Assembly (NCBI GenBank): GCA_963736505.1
Contig: CAVTOZ010000005.1
Location: 310,001-374,000 of the forward strand
Length of the DNA stretch: 64,000 nt
Source of the DNA: Solirubrobacter sp963736505
Lineage (GTDB): Bacteria; Actinomycetota; Thermoleophilia; Solirubrobacterales; Solirubrobacteraceae
Reading direction: 5' to 3'
The translations under genes and the position numbers were made by a program. The notes beneath the pieces were generated by a model. The model was not told where the DNA came from and ran no database searches. It worked only from the letters and a program-made list of their open reading frames with translations. Numbering within the stretch: position 1 is the first letter of the stretch; each line of letters starts with the position of its first letter. Positions 16,265 through 23,997 of the stretch are shown in pieces.

Positions 16265-16963
16265 GTGGCGCTCGCCGGCGTGCGCAAGGCGTTCGGCGCG
16301 GTGCTCGCGCTCGACGGCGTGGACCTGCGCGCCGCGCCGCATGAGGTCGTCGCCGTGGTCGGGCCCAGCGGCTGCGGGAAGTCGACGCTGCTCGAGCTCG
16401 TGTGCGGGCTGACGGCGGCCGACGCCGGCAGCGTCCGCGCCGCCCCCGCGGCGCTGATGCCGCAGCGCGACGCGCTGCTGCCGTGGCTGAGCGCGCTCGA
16501 CAACGCGGCGCTCGCGCGTCGCGTGGCCGGGGACTCGAAGGCGGCAGCGCGCGCCCGCGCGCACGAGCACTTCGCGGCGTTCGGGCTGGAGGGGTTCGAG
16601 GGCGCGCGGCCGGCGGAGCTGTCGGGCGGGATGCGCCAGCGCGTCGCGTTCCTGCGCACGCTGCTCGCCGGCCGGCCGGTGCTGTGCCTGGACGAGCCGT
16701 TCGCGGCGCTCGACGCGCTCACGCGCGGTCAGGCCCAGGGGTGGCTCGGCCAGGCGCTGGCGCGCGAGCCGCGGACCGTGCTGCTGGTCACGCACGACGT
16801 CGAGGAGGCGGTCCTGCTCGCCGACCGCGTGGCGCTGATGTCGGCGCGCCCCGGCCGCGTGGTGGAGACGATCGACGTCACGCTCCCGCGCCCGCGCGAG
16901 CGCTCCGACCTCGCGGTCGTCGAGCTGCGCGAGCGCGCCCTGGCCGCCCTGGGGGTGACGTGA
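16265..16963 (+). CDS. thiZ: HMP/thiamine-precursor ABC transporter, ATP-binding subunit
   Basis: ATPase of 232 residues that powers uptake of a thiamine pyrimidine precursor. Walker A GPSGCGKSTLLELV, signature LSGGMRQRVAFLRTLLAGRP, Walker B VLCLDEPFAALDALTRGQAQ and H-loop VLLVTHDVEEAVLLADRV are all intact, in the nitrate/taurate/NMT1 importer subfamily. I place the start at the GTG 16265, 5 bases after AGGAGG and at the usual distance from Walker A; the ATG at 16208, directly behind the riboswitch, would add 19 residues and put the switch hairpin inside the gene. The stop overlaps the permease ATG (TGATG). Substrate is inferred from the TPP riboswitch and the ThiY-type binding protein. Confidence 0.9.
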   Translation: MALAGVRKAFGAVLALDGVDLRAAPHEVVAVVGPSGCGKSTLLELVCGLTAADAGSVRAAPAALMPQRDALLPWLSALDNAALARRVAGDSKAAARARAHEHFAAFGLEGFEGARPAELSGGMRQRVAFLRTLLAGRPVLCLDEPFAALDALTRGQAQGWLGQALAREPRTVLLVTHDVEEAVLLADRVALMSARPGRVVETIDVTLPRPRERSDLAVVELRERALAALGVT

Positions 16964-17712
16964 TGCGCCGCGGCGCCTGGCTCGCCCCCACGCTCGTGAT
17001 CGTCGTCCTGCTCGCCGCGTGGGAGGCGATCGTGCGCGCCGGGCTCGTCGACCCGCTGCTCCTCCCCGCGCCCACGAGCGTGGTCGAATCGCTGTGGACC
17101 GACCGCAGCTTGCTCGCCTCCGATTTCCTGACCACCACGTACGAGGTCGTCATCGGGCTGACCGTGAGCCTGATCCTCGGCGCGGGCCTCGCCGTCGCGA
17201 TGCATCTGAGCCCGCCGGTCGACCGCGCGCTGCGGCCGCTCGTGATCGGCTCGCAGGCCGTCCCGATCCCCGTGATCGCGCCGCTGTTCGTGTTCGTGCT
17301 CGGATTCGGGCTCGCCCCGAAGGTGCTGATCGTCGCGCTCGTGTGCTTCTTCCCGGTCACGATCAACGTCTACGACGGGCTGCGCGACTCCGACCCGGAC
17401 GCTCGCGCGCTGCTGCGCTCGCTCGACGCGACGCGCTGGCAGCGGCTGCGCTTCCTCGAGGCGCCGAGCGCGCTCCCGTCCGCCTTCACGGGCGCGAAGA
17501 TCGCCGCCGCCGTCGCCGTGATCGGCGCCGTGTTCGGCGAGCTGTCGGGCTCCGACCACGGCCTCGGGCACCTGCTCGTGACCGCCAACGCCGGGCTCGC
17601 CACCGCGCGCCTGTTCGCCGCCACCCTGCTGCTGTTCGTCGAGGCGATCGCGCTGTACGCGCTGTTCGCGGCGCTCGAGCGGCGCGTCGTCACCTGGAAG
17701 TCGAACGCATGA
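16963..17712 (+). CDS. thiX: HMP/thiamine-precursor ABC transporter, permease subunit
   Basis: Integral membrane permease of 249 residues of the SsuC/TauC/ThiX type. About six helices (LVIVVLLAAWEAIVRA, VVIGLTVSLILGAGLAVAM, PVIAPLFVFVLGFGLAPKVL) and a BPD-transport EAA-like loop (EAPSALPSAFTGAKIAAAVA) that docks to the ATPase. The length is normal. Its ATG shares a base with the thiZ stop and its own stop overlaps the thiY ATG (ATGA), so the three subunits are translationally coupled and under the riboswitch. Confidence 0.9.
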   Translation: MRRGAWLAPTLVIVVLLAAWEAIVRAGLVDPLLLPAPTSVVESLWTDRSLLASDFLTTTYEVVIGLTVSLILGAGLAVAMHLSPPVDRALRPLVIGSQAVPIPVIAPLFVFVLGFGLAPKVLIVALVCFFPVTINVYDGLRDSDPDARALLRSLDATRWQRLRFLEAPSALPSAFTGAKIAAAVAVIGAVFGELSGSDHGLGHLLVTANAGLATARLFAATLLLFVEAIALYALFAALERRVVTWKSNA

Positions 17713-18731
17713 GACGCATCCTCATCCTCGCCGCGCTCGCCGCGGCGCTGACCGCCTGCGGGGAGAAGACCGAGCCGCAGGCCGGGGCTCCCGTCAAGAA
17801 GGAGCCGTTCACGGTCCTGCTGGACTACTTCCCCAACGCCGACCACGCGGGCATCTACGCCGCCCAGGCGGCGGGGCTGTACGCGAAGGCCGGCCTGGAC
17901 GTGAAGATCCAGGCGCCGCCGGATCCGTCCGCGCCGCTGAAGCTGCTGCAGGCCGGCCGAGCGGACGTGGCGATCTCCTACGAGCCCGAGCTGATGCTCG
18001 CGCGCGACGCGGGCGCGAGCGACCTCGTCGCCGTCGCCGCGGTCGTGCAGGTGCCGCTGACCTCGGTGATCGCGCTTCCCTCCGCGAAGATCGCGGGCGC
18101 CAAGGACCTCGCCGGCAAGCGCGTCGGGACGTCCGGGCTGCCGTACCAGTCCGCCTACCTGAAGACGATCGCCGCCAAGGCGGGCGCGACCGGCGTGAAG
18201 GAGACCAACGTCGGCTTCAACCTCGTGCCCGCGCTGCTGTCGAAGAAGGTCGACGCGACGCTCGGCGCGTTCTGGAACTACGAGGGCGTCGACCTCCAGC
18301 GCCGCGGCAAGAAGCCCGTGATCCTGCGGATGGAGCAGCTCGGCGTCCCGACCTACGACGAGCTGATCATGGTCGCGCGCCGGCAGGACTTCAACGAGGC
18401 CGGCGCCTCGCGCCTGCGGCGCTTCCTGCAGGCCACGGCGGCCGGGAACCGGCTCCTGAAGACCCAGCCCGGCGTCGGCGTCGACGCGCTGCTGAAGGCC
18501 GACAAGGGGCTCGACCGGGGCCTGCAGGAGGCGGCGGTGCAGGCCACGCTGCCGGCGTTCTTCCCGAAGGACGCCTCGCGCCCGTGGGGCTACATGGAGC
18601 CTGCCGAGTGGGCGCTCTACGAGCGCTGGATGCGCGCCAACAACCTGCTCACGCGGCCGCCTTCGGACGCGCCGCCGCTGACGAACGAGTTCCTGCCCGG
18701 AGAGTCGGTCGGCGGATCGGAAGACGGCTGA
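17709..18731 (+). CDS. thiY: HMP/thiamine-precursor-binding lipoprotein (NMT1/THI5-like)
   Basis: Substrate-binding lipoprotein of 340 residues. Lipobox LTAC at residues 14-17. The mature protein is an NMT1/THI5-like periplasmic-binding fold: TVLLDYFPNADHAGIYAAQA near residue 38, the GLYAKAGLDVKI strand-helix, and GRADVAISYEPELMLARDAG; the LDYFPNADHAGIY element is characteristic of ThiY, which binds formyl-aminopyrimidine precursors. Last gene of the TPP-regulated operon. Its final 83 bases overlap the convergent glycosylase gene, and both frames look genuinely coding up to their stops. Confidence 0.9.
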   Translation: MRRILILAALAAALTACGEKTEPQAGAPVKKEPFTVLLDYFPNADHAGIYAAQAAGLYAKAGLDVKIQAPPDPSAPLKLLQAGRADVAISYEPELMLARDAGASDLVAVAAVVQVPLTSVIALPSAKIAGAKDLAGKRVGTSGLPYQSAYLKTIAAKAGATGVKETNVGFNLVPALLSKKVDATLGAFWNYEGVDLQRRGKKPVILRMEQLGVPTYDELIMVARRQDFNEAGASRLRRFLQATAAGNRLLKTQPGVGVDALLKADKGLDRGLQEAAVQATLPAFFPKDASRPWGYMEPAEWALYERWMRANNLLTRPPSDAPPLTNEFLPGESVGGSEDG

Positions 18732-19554
18732 GCCGCAGGTACTCGCCCGCGAGCCCGGCCCACGGCGCGTAGGGAGCGAAGAACGCCCGCACCTCGGGGA
18801 TGTCGACGCGGCGGCCGCGCAGCCGGCCGACGAGCTCGAGGTAGCCGAGGTCGCCGGCCGGCACGAAGTCGAGCCGGCCGAGGCCGTGCAGCGCCAGCAT
18901 CTCGACGGTCCACGGCCCGATCTCGCGGATCGCGAGCAGGCGGGCGAACGAGAGGTCGGCGAAGTCCACGCGCCCCGCGGCGATCTCGCCCGCGGCCCGG
19001 CGCATCGCCAGCGCCCGCTTCGCCGCCAGCCCGAACGACTCCAGCAGCGCCGGCGCCTGCGCGGCCACGACGGCGGCGCTCGGCGCGTCGCGCAGGCCGG
19101 TGTGCGCGCAGCGCGGGCCGAGCGCGCGGATGATCCGGCGCTGGATCGTCACCGCCCGCTCGAACTCGATCAGCTGCTCGGTGATCGCCCACATCAGCGT
19201 CTCCCACGGCGCCGGCGCGCGCCGCACGCGCAGCCCCGGATTCGCCCGCACGGCCGCGCCGATCACCGGGTCGTCGCGGAAGCGCTCGTGGAACGCGCGC
19301 AGGTCGTCGTCCACGCCGACCATGAAGCGCATGCGCTCGATCCCGGCGCGGGCGGCGGCGTCGGTGCCGGCACGCGCGGCGAAGACCACGCGGTCCGGCG
19401 ACGGCTGCGCGACGGCCACCACGACCGGCTCGCCGTGCGCGTGCAGCATCCGGATCAGCCCGTCACCGCGGCGTCGCAGCAGGCCGTCCATCGAGGCGCG
19501 GCCCAGCCGGAACGTCCACGGCGGTCGCACGACCTCGCGGACGGGGACGGTCAA
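18649..19554 (-). CDS. DNA-3-methyladenine glycosylase II (AlkA-like)
   Basis: Base-excision-repair glycosylase of 301 residues that removes alkylated bases. The HhH-GPD fold is clear: the LLAIREIGPWTVEMLALHGL helix-hairpin-helix near residue 205 followed by the catalytic aspartate in DFVPAGDLGYLELVG. The N-terminal ~100 residues match the AlkA-type beta domain. TTG start overlaps the stop of the small membrane protein upstream (TTGA). The C-terminal 28 residues, which overlap thiY antisense, are arginine/alanine-rich and probably unstructured. No Fe-S cysteine loop is present, excluding the Nth/MutY branch. Confidence 0.85.
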   Translation of the reverse strand: MTVPVREVVRPPWTFRLGRASMDGLLRRRGDGLIRMLHAHGEPVVVAVAQPSPDRVVFAARAGTDAAARAGIERMRFMVGVDDDLRAFHERFRDDPVIGAAVRANPGLRVRRAPAPWETLMWAITEQLIEFERAVTIQRRIIRALGPRCAHTGLRDAPSAAVVAAQAPALLESFGLAAKRALAMRRAAGEIAAGRVDFADLSFARLLAIREIGPWTVEMLALHGLGRLDFVPAGDLGYLELVGRLRGRRVDIPEVRAFFAPYAPWAGLAGEYLRLSRLPIRRPTLRAGTRSSAAARPKAAA

Positions 19555-19841
19555 TCTCTTCGCAGCAGGTGGACGTCGACCAGGAACGAGTTCGAGGACA
19601 CGATCTCCCCGAACGCGCTGACGCCCTTGCGGCGCCGGCGCGCGGCCTTCTTGTGGCGCCGGTGCGTCACCATCGCCGCGGTCGTGACGCCGACCGCGAA
19701 CCCGGTCGCCGCCAGCGCGGCGGCCTGGACGGCCGGCACGGGCAGCCGCGCCTCGGACACGGCCTCTACGACCTGCGGCTCCGCGACGACCGGCAGGCCG
19801 TCGACGACCTCCGCCTCGACTTCAGCGTCCTCGTCCACCAC
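19551..19841 (-). CDS. Small single-helix membrane protein
   Basis: Protein of 96 residues: an acidic N-terminal ~35 residues (DEDAEVEAEVV), one predicted helix (AAALAATGFAVGVTTAAMVT), then a strongly basic cluster (HRRHKKAARRRRKG) that would face the cytoplasm. It lies 12 bases after the fatty acid hydroxylase and overlaps the glycosylase start by 4 bases, so it is probably cotranscribed with both. GTG start. I recognise no family. Confidence 0.6.
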   Translation of the reverse strand: MVDEDAEVEAEVVDGLPVVAEPQVVEAVSEARLPVPAVQAAALAATGFAVGVTTAAMVTHRRHKKAARRRRKGVSAFGEIVSSNSFLVDVHLLRRD

Positions 19842-19853
19842 GAAGGAGCAACA

Positions 19854-20468
19854 CTACCGGCTGCGACGGACGTGCTGGGTGCCGAACACGCGGTCCCAGT
19901 ACGGCGCGCTGATCCCGAAGCCGCGCTCGTCGTCCTGGAAGTGGTGGCGCATGTGCAGCTCGCGCAGCCACTTCCCGGTGCGCGTGCGCGGCGTGTGGTG
20001 ATGCAGGTGGTAGTGGATCTCGTCGTAGATCAGGTAGCCGGCCAGGAAGCCGGCGCCGAAGGCGGTCGCACGGTCGGCGCCGAGCACGAGGTAGAACAGC
20101 ACGTAGAAGATCAGCGCCAGCGGGATCGACGCGGCGGGCGGCATCACCAGCCGCAGCGGATCGTTCGGGTGGTCGTGGTGGACGCCGTGGACCATCCAGT
20201 GCAGCCGCGCGCCGAAGCCCTGCTCCGGCTCGAAGTGGAAGATCACGCGGTGGATCCAGTACTCGGCGAGCGTCCACAGCGCGTATCCGGCGACGACGAA
20301 GCCGAGCGCCCGCACCAGCCCCAGCCGGTCGACCCCCATCCCGGCCAGGATCGCGATCGCGGGGCCGAACAGGATGACCGGCACGAGGTGATGGACGCGG
20401 GTGAAACGATCGAGCAGCCCCGACTTGAACATCGGCGGGGAGGCCTTCAGAAGCTCGCTGCGATCCAT
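19854..20468 (-). CDS. Fatty acid 2-hydroxylase-like membrane enzyme (FA2H/Scs7 type)
   Basis: Di-iron membrane hydroxylase of 204 residues. Histidine motifs in order: EYWIHRVIFHFEPE near residue 70, HWMVHGVHHDHPNDPLRLVM near 90, DEIHYHLHHHTP near 150, and ELHMRHHFQDDERGFGIS near 168. The HGVHHDHP...RLVMPP block is the diagnostic feature of eukaryotic FA2H and yeast Scs7, which 2-hydroxylate the N-acyl chain of ceramides, rather than of sterol desaturases or carotene hydroxylases. Four helices frame it; no cytochrome b5 domain. TAGGAT lies 6 bases before ATG. The acyltransferase gene sits 26 bases upstream and an SPT-like gene is next to that. Substrate is inferred from this context. Confidence 0.8.
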   Translation of the reverse strand: MDRSELLKASPPMFKSGLLDRFTRVHHLVPVILFGPAIAILAGMGVDRLGLVRALGFVVAGYALWTLAEYWIHRVIFHFEPEQGFGARLHWMVHGVHHDHPNDPLRLVMPPAASIPLALIFYVLFYLVLGADRATAFGAGFLAGYLIYDEIHYHLHHHTPRTRTGKWLRELHMRHHFQDDERGFGISAPYWDRVFGTQHVRRSR

Positions 20469-20494
20469 GCCTTAATCCTACGTATGAGGCGGGC

Positions 20495-21631
20495 CTAACT
20501 TCCAGCGTCGAGGTTGGCCGCGAACACCCGGAAACGCCGCACGACCCGGCCGCCCATCGCCTCCATGGCCTTGTTCATGTTGCGGTTGGTCTCGAGGATC
20601 CAGCCCATCTCGCCCCACTTCTGCGGCGTCCGCTGGGCCGTGTCGAAGTGCTCGACGTACAGGCCGGCCGCGATCCCGGTGTGCTGATGGTCGGGGTGCA
20701 CGCCCAGGAACCCGACCCGCACGCGGTCGATCGTCTTGGCCTTGCGCAGGTAGTGCCACCACCCGAGCGGCAGCAGGCGGCCTTTCATCTTCACCAGCAC
20801 CTGGTTGACGTCGGGCACCGTGATGGCGATCGCCGCCGTCTCCCCGGACGCCGTCTCGGCGACCATGAACCAGTTGCGGTCGAAGACCAGCTGCATCTCC
20901 TGCGCGTACACGTCGAGGTCGCGCTTGGAGTAGGGCACGAAGCCCCAGTTCTGGCTCCACGCCGCGTTGTAGACCTCGGCGAAGCGGTCCATGTCCTTGC
21001 GCAGCGAGCGCCGGCTCATGCGCCGGATCGTGATGCCGTGGCGCGGCTCCACCTGCTCGGCGAGCTTGAAGATGACCGGCAGCATCTTCGACCGGTCGGC
21101 GATCACCAGCTCGTACATCAGGAGGTCGACCTCCTTGACCAGCCCGGCCTCCTCGCACAGCCGCTGGTAGTACGGCGGATGCCACGGCTGGCGGATGAAC
21201 GGCATCCGGTCGAAGCCCTCGGTCATCACGCCCAGCTCGTCGTTGACCGTGAAGTCCATCGGCCCGATCGCGCGGTCGCGGCCGTGGGCGCGCAGCCACG
21301 CCTTCACCGCGTCGAGCATGGGCGGCAGGATGTCCGGCGCGTCCTCGAGCTCGAGGAACCCGAACATCCCCCAGCGGTTGTCGTGGTACGCGTTGAAGTT
21401 GTCGTCGTACTGGGCGCTGATGCGCCCGACGACGCGCCCGTCGCGCTCGGCGAGGAACAGCTGCGCGTCTCCGTGGCTGAAGAACGCGTTCTGGCTGCGC
21501 ATGAGGAACAGGCGGCGCTCGAGGCGCAGTGGGGGAACCCACACCCCGGAACTAGAATGCAGCCGGTACGGGAGCTCGATGAACTCCTTGATGTCCCGCC
21601 GCGACGAGACGGGACGGACGACCACGCTCAC
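20495..21631 (-). CDS. GNAT-fold acyltransferase, YghO-like; candidate bacterial ceramide synthase
   Basis: Protein of 378 residues with a GNAT acyltransferase fold. The N-terminal part (RDIKEFIELPYRLHSS, VWVPPLRLERR, AQLFLAERDGRVVGRISA) and the middle DRAIGPMDFTVNDELGVMTE match the YghO family; the C-terminal GNAT core has VGFLGVHPDHQHTGIAAGLY and GWILETNRNMNKAMEAMGG. The Caulobacter ceramide synthase (bCerS) is a GNAT-fold protein, and here the gene is divergent from an SPT-like enzyme and followed by FA2H. Acylation of a sphingoid base is therefore the leading idea, unproven. The start is uncertain: GTG 21631 leaves 15 bases to the divergent gene; an ATG at 21688 would overlap it. Confidence 0.65.
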   Translation of the reverse strand: MSVVVRPVSSRRDIKEFIELPYRLHSSSGVWVPPLRLERRLFLMRSQNAFFSHGDAQLFLAERDGRVVGRISAQYDDNFNAYHDNRWGMFGFLELEDAPDILPPMLDAVKAWLRAHGRDRAIGPMDFTVNDELGVMTEGFDRMPFIRQPWHPPYYQRLCEEAGLVKEVDLLMYELVIADRSKMLPVIFKLAEQVEPRHGITIRRMSRRSLRKDMDRFAEVYNAAWSQNWGFVPYSKRDLDVYAQEMQLVFDRNWFMVAETASGETAAIAITVPDVNQVLVKMKGRLLPLGWWHYLRKAKTIDRVRVGFLGVHPDHQHTGIAAGLYVEHFDTAQRTPQKWGEMGWILETNRNMNKAMEAMGGRVVRRFRVFAANLDAGS

Positions 21632-21646
21632 GGAGACGGACCCTAC

Positions 21647-22885
21647 ATGCCGACCGCAATCGACGTCTTCGCCAAGGTCCGGGGGCACGAGCGCTCAGAG
21701 CAGTTGCGCGCCGCCCGCGAGGCCGACGTGCTGCCGTACTTCCGCCGGCTCGAGGGTCCCGCGGGCCCAGTCGTGGAGATGGAGGGCGCCGAGCGGATCA
21801 TGCTCGGCTCCAACAACTACCTCGGGCTGACCCTCGACCCGCGCGTCCACGAGGCCGCGCGCGACGCGCTCGACCGCTACGGCACCGGGCTGACCGGCTC
21901 GCGCCTGCTCAACGGCACGCTCGACCTGCACCTCGACCTCGAGCGCGAGCTGGCCGAGTGGATGGGCACCGAGGAGGCGATCGTCTTCTCGACCGGCCAC
22001 CAGGCCAACATCGGCACGCTCGGGACGCTGCTGGCGCCGGGCGACACGGTGATCGCCGACTCCGCCGACCACGCCTCGATCCTCGACGGCTGCCTGCTCT
22101 CGCGCGCCAAGCTGCGCCCGTTCAAGCACAACCGGCTCGACCGGCTGGAGAAGATGCTCGAGCGCGCCGGCGACGACGGCGGCGGCGTGCTCGTCGTCGT
22201 CGACGGCGTCTTCTCGATGGAGGGCGACGTCGCGCCGCTGCCGCGGATCGTCGAGCTGGTGCAGGCGCACGGCGCCCGCCTGATGGTCGACGAGGCGCAC
22301 GGCGCCGGCGTGCTCGGCGCGCGCGGGGCGGGTGCGTCGGAGCTGTTCGGCGTCGAGGAGCACGTCGACCTGCGGATGGGCACGTTCTCGAAGTCGCTGG
22401 CGTCCTGCGGCGGCTTCATCGCCGGGCCGCACGACGTGATCGACTTCCTGCGCGTCTCGTCGCGGGCGTTCCTGTTCACGGCGTCCAACGTCCCGGCCTC
22501 GCTCGGCGCCGCGCTGGCGGCGCTGCGGATCGTGCGCTCGCCGGAAGGCCCGCAGCTGTTCGAGCGCGTGCTCGCCAACGCCGGCTATCTCAAGCGCGGG
22601 CTCGGGGCGCTCGGGTTCAAGGTCGTCGAGGACGCCTCAGGCGTCGTCACGCCCGTCGTGCCGGTCGTGGTCGGCGACGACTGGAAGGCGGTGCTGCTCT
22701 GGCGCGCCCTCTACGACGCCGGCGTCTACGTCAACGTCGCGATCCACCCGGCCGTCCCGCCCGGCGGCGCGCTGCTCCGCACGAGCGTCATGGCGACGCA
22801 CGACGAGGCCACGCTCGACCGCGCGCTGGACGCCTTCGCAAGCGTCAAGACGGCCTTCGAAACGGAACACGGATCGCTCCCATAG
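21647..22885 (+). CDS. Serine palmitoyltransferase-like alpha-oxoamine synthase
   Basis: PLP enzyme of 412 residues that would condense an amino acid with an acyl thioester. Visible landmarks: GSNNYLGLTLDPRVHEAARD near residue 54, the GTGLTGSRLLNGTLDLHLDL block, DEAHGAGVLGARGAGASELF near 216, and the Schiff-base lysine in MGTFSKSLASCGGFIAGP near 250. The SRLLNGTLDLH and FSTGHQANIGTL segments are closer to bacterial serine palmitoyltransferase than to BioF or Kbl, and no biotin or threonine genes are nearby. Divergent from the GNAT acyltransferase with 15 bases between starts. Product would be 3-ketosphinganine if it is a true SPT; CqsA-like synthases are an alternative. Confidence 0.75.
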   Translation: MPTAIDVFAKVRGHERSEQLRAAREADVLPYFRRLEGPAGPVVEMEGAERIMLGSNNYLGLTLDPRVHEAARDALDRYGTGLTGSRLLNGTLDLHLDLERELAEWMGTEEAIVFSTGHQANIGTLGTLLAPGDTVIADSADHASILDGCLLSRAKLRPFKHNRLDRLEKMLERAGDDGGGVLVVVDGVFSMEGDVAPLPRIVELVQAHGARLMVDEAHGAGVLGARGAGASELFGVEEHVDLRMGTFSKSLASCGGFIAGPHDVIDFLRVSSRAFLFTASNVPASLGAALAALRIVRSPEGPQLFERVLANAGYLKRGLGALGFKVVEDASGVVTPVVPVVVGDDWKAVLLWRALYDAGVYVNVAIHPAVPPGGALLRTSVMATHDEATLDRALDAFASVKTAFETEHGSLP

Positions 22886-22954
22886 CACATATGTCGGACG
22901 GAATGCGCCTCTAGGAATTAGGTGCTCTTTGCGGGTGCGGAGGGAGGTTGAGCG

Positions 22955-22984
22955 TTGAATCCCCCCGCCGATCGGGGCTAGCCT
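22955..22984 (+). promoter_or_regulatory. Putative sigma-70-type promoter of the mIHF-like gene
   Basis: TTGAAT (22955-22960) and TAGCCT (22979-22984) are separated by 18 bases. Transcription would start near 22991, giving a leader of about 185 bases before the ATG at 23178. Confidence 0.45.
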
Positions 22985-22990
22985 GCGGGC

Positions 22991-23177
22991 CGCGGTCGAG
23001 CGCTAAAGCGCAGGCTCCGGAAGAGGGACACCGGTAGTACGCGGGGCACATGCAGCGACCTTCGGGACGTCCGGCCATGGCTGGGCAAGGTCGCTGGAAT
23101 CTGCGCGCATGCACTCGATTCGCGGGCAATAGGCAACAACTCCCCACCGTGCGAGGGTGGGATAGCGGGGAGGTTCG
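22991..23177 (+). promoter_or_regulatory. Structured 5' leader of the mIHF-like gene
   Basis: CAGCGACCTT (23053-23062) pairs perfectly with AAGGTCGCTG (23087-23096), enclosing a 24-base loop. Downstream, CCCACC (23143-23148) pairs with GGTGGG (23156-23161), and the neighbouring CTCCCC (23140-23145) could instead pair with GGGGAG of the Shine-Dalgarno (about 23167-23172). This suggests post-transcriptional control. I do not recognise a known riboswitch class here. Confidence 0.4.
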
Positions 23178-23531
23178 ATGGACGCAACTGCGACAGCACC
23201 TGCGCCTCAGCACATGCGGGCGCTCGCGCAGGCAAACCGCGTGCGGCTCGCGCGCGCCGAGCTCAAGCGCCAAGTGGCGGAAGGCGAGGCGGAGGTGGCC
23301 GGGATCGTGCTCGAATGCCCGTGGGAGGCAGAGAGCATGACGATCGCGGACCTGCTGATGAGCCAGCATCGTTGGGGACGTACACGCTGCCGCAGGTTCC
23401 TGGCTTCGATCCCGATGCTGGAGACCAAGACGGTCGGCTCGATGACTGATCGACAGCGCCACGCGCTGGCGGCCCAGTTGCACGGGGAGCCGGCGGCCGA
23501 TCGTTTCGGCCTGCACTTCGTAGGAACCTGA
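23178..23531 (+). CDS. Actinobacterial integration host factor (mIHF)-like protein
   Basis: Nucleoid-associated DNA-binding protein of 117 residues. The N-terminal helix ANRVRLARAELKRQVAEGEA and the later MTIADLLMSQHRWGRTRCRRFLASIP with MTDRQRHALAAQL reproduce the layout of mIHF/sIHF: a long basic helix, then a helix-two-turn-helix with the conserved GxxR in the DNA contact region. Typical mIHF has VGKVRAAQIME at the place where this protein has WGRTRCRRFLA, so it is a divergent member and perhaps a paralogue. GGGGAGG lies 4 bases before ATG. It stands alone, with a long structured leader. It should bend DNA and compact the chromosome. Confidence 0.75.
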   Translation: MDATATAPAPQHMRALAQANRVRLARAELKRQVAEGEAEVAGIVLECPWEAESMTIADLLMSQHRWGRTRCRRFLASIPMLETKTVGSMTDRQRHALAAQLHGEPAADRFGLHFVGT

Positions 23532-23559
23532 GACCCTCCGGCGCCGGCGAGCTGGTCCG

Positions 23560-23997
23560 CTAAGCGGGCGGCCCGCCGGCGCCGAAGCCGGGCCCGCCGG
23601 TGGCGATCTCGACGACGTGGCCGTCCGGATCGCGCAGGTAGAGCGAGTGGAACGCGCGCCGGTCGAGCACGTCGGTGCAGCTCACGCCGCGCGCGACCAG
23701 GTACTCGCGCCACGCGCGCAGCTCCTCCAGCGTGTCGACGCGCAGGGCGAAGTGGTGCGTCGAGCCGACGCCGACCACGCCCTCCGGCAGCCGCGGGTAC
23801 TGCATGAAGCTCACGAGCGAGCCGTCGGCGGCGCCGAACCACACGTGGCGGGCGTCGGGATCGTCGTCGGACGGGCCGTCGTGCACGATGCCCATGCCGA
23901 GCACGTCGCGGTACAGCTCGATCGTCTGGTTCAGGTCGCGGCAGATCGCGGTGACATGGTGTATCCCGCGCAGCCGCAGGCGCTTCTCATCCTCCAC
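23560..23997 (-). CDS. VOC-family (glyoxalase/dioxygenase-like) metalloenzyme
   Basis: Protein of 145 residues with two beta-alpha-beta-beta-beta modules of the vicinal oxygen chelate fold. Candidate metal ligands are the histidine in LRGIHHVTAICRD near residue 14, the histidine in STHHFALRVDTLEELRAW near 80, and the glutamate in LRDPDGHVVEIATGGPG near 130. These match glyoxalase/extradiol-dioxygenase relatives, but the substrate cannot be told. The GTG at 23997 overlaps the upstream gene end by 11 bases, and a TATCCT box lies 7 bases before it. Confidence 0.85.
   Translation of the reverse strand: MEDEKRLRLRGIHHVTAICRDLNQTIELYRDVLGMGIVHDGPSDDDPDARHVWFGAADGSLVSFMQYPRLPEGVVGVGSTHHFALRVDTLEELRAWREYLVARGVSCTDVLDRRAFHSLYLRDPDGHVVEIATGGPGFGAGGPPA

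Noticed and set aside
22991..23177. Known riboswitch (c-di-AMP, c-di-GMP, cobalamin) before the mIHF-like gene
   Set aside because: None of the conserved motifs of these classes could be found; only generic stems are visible.
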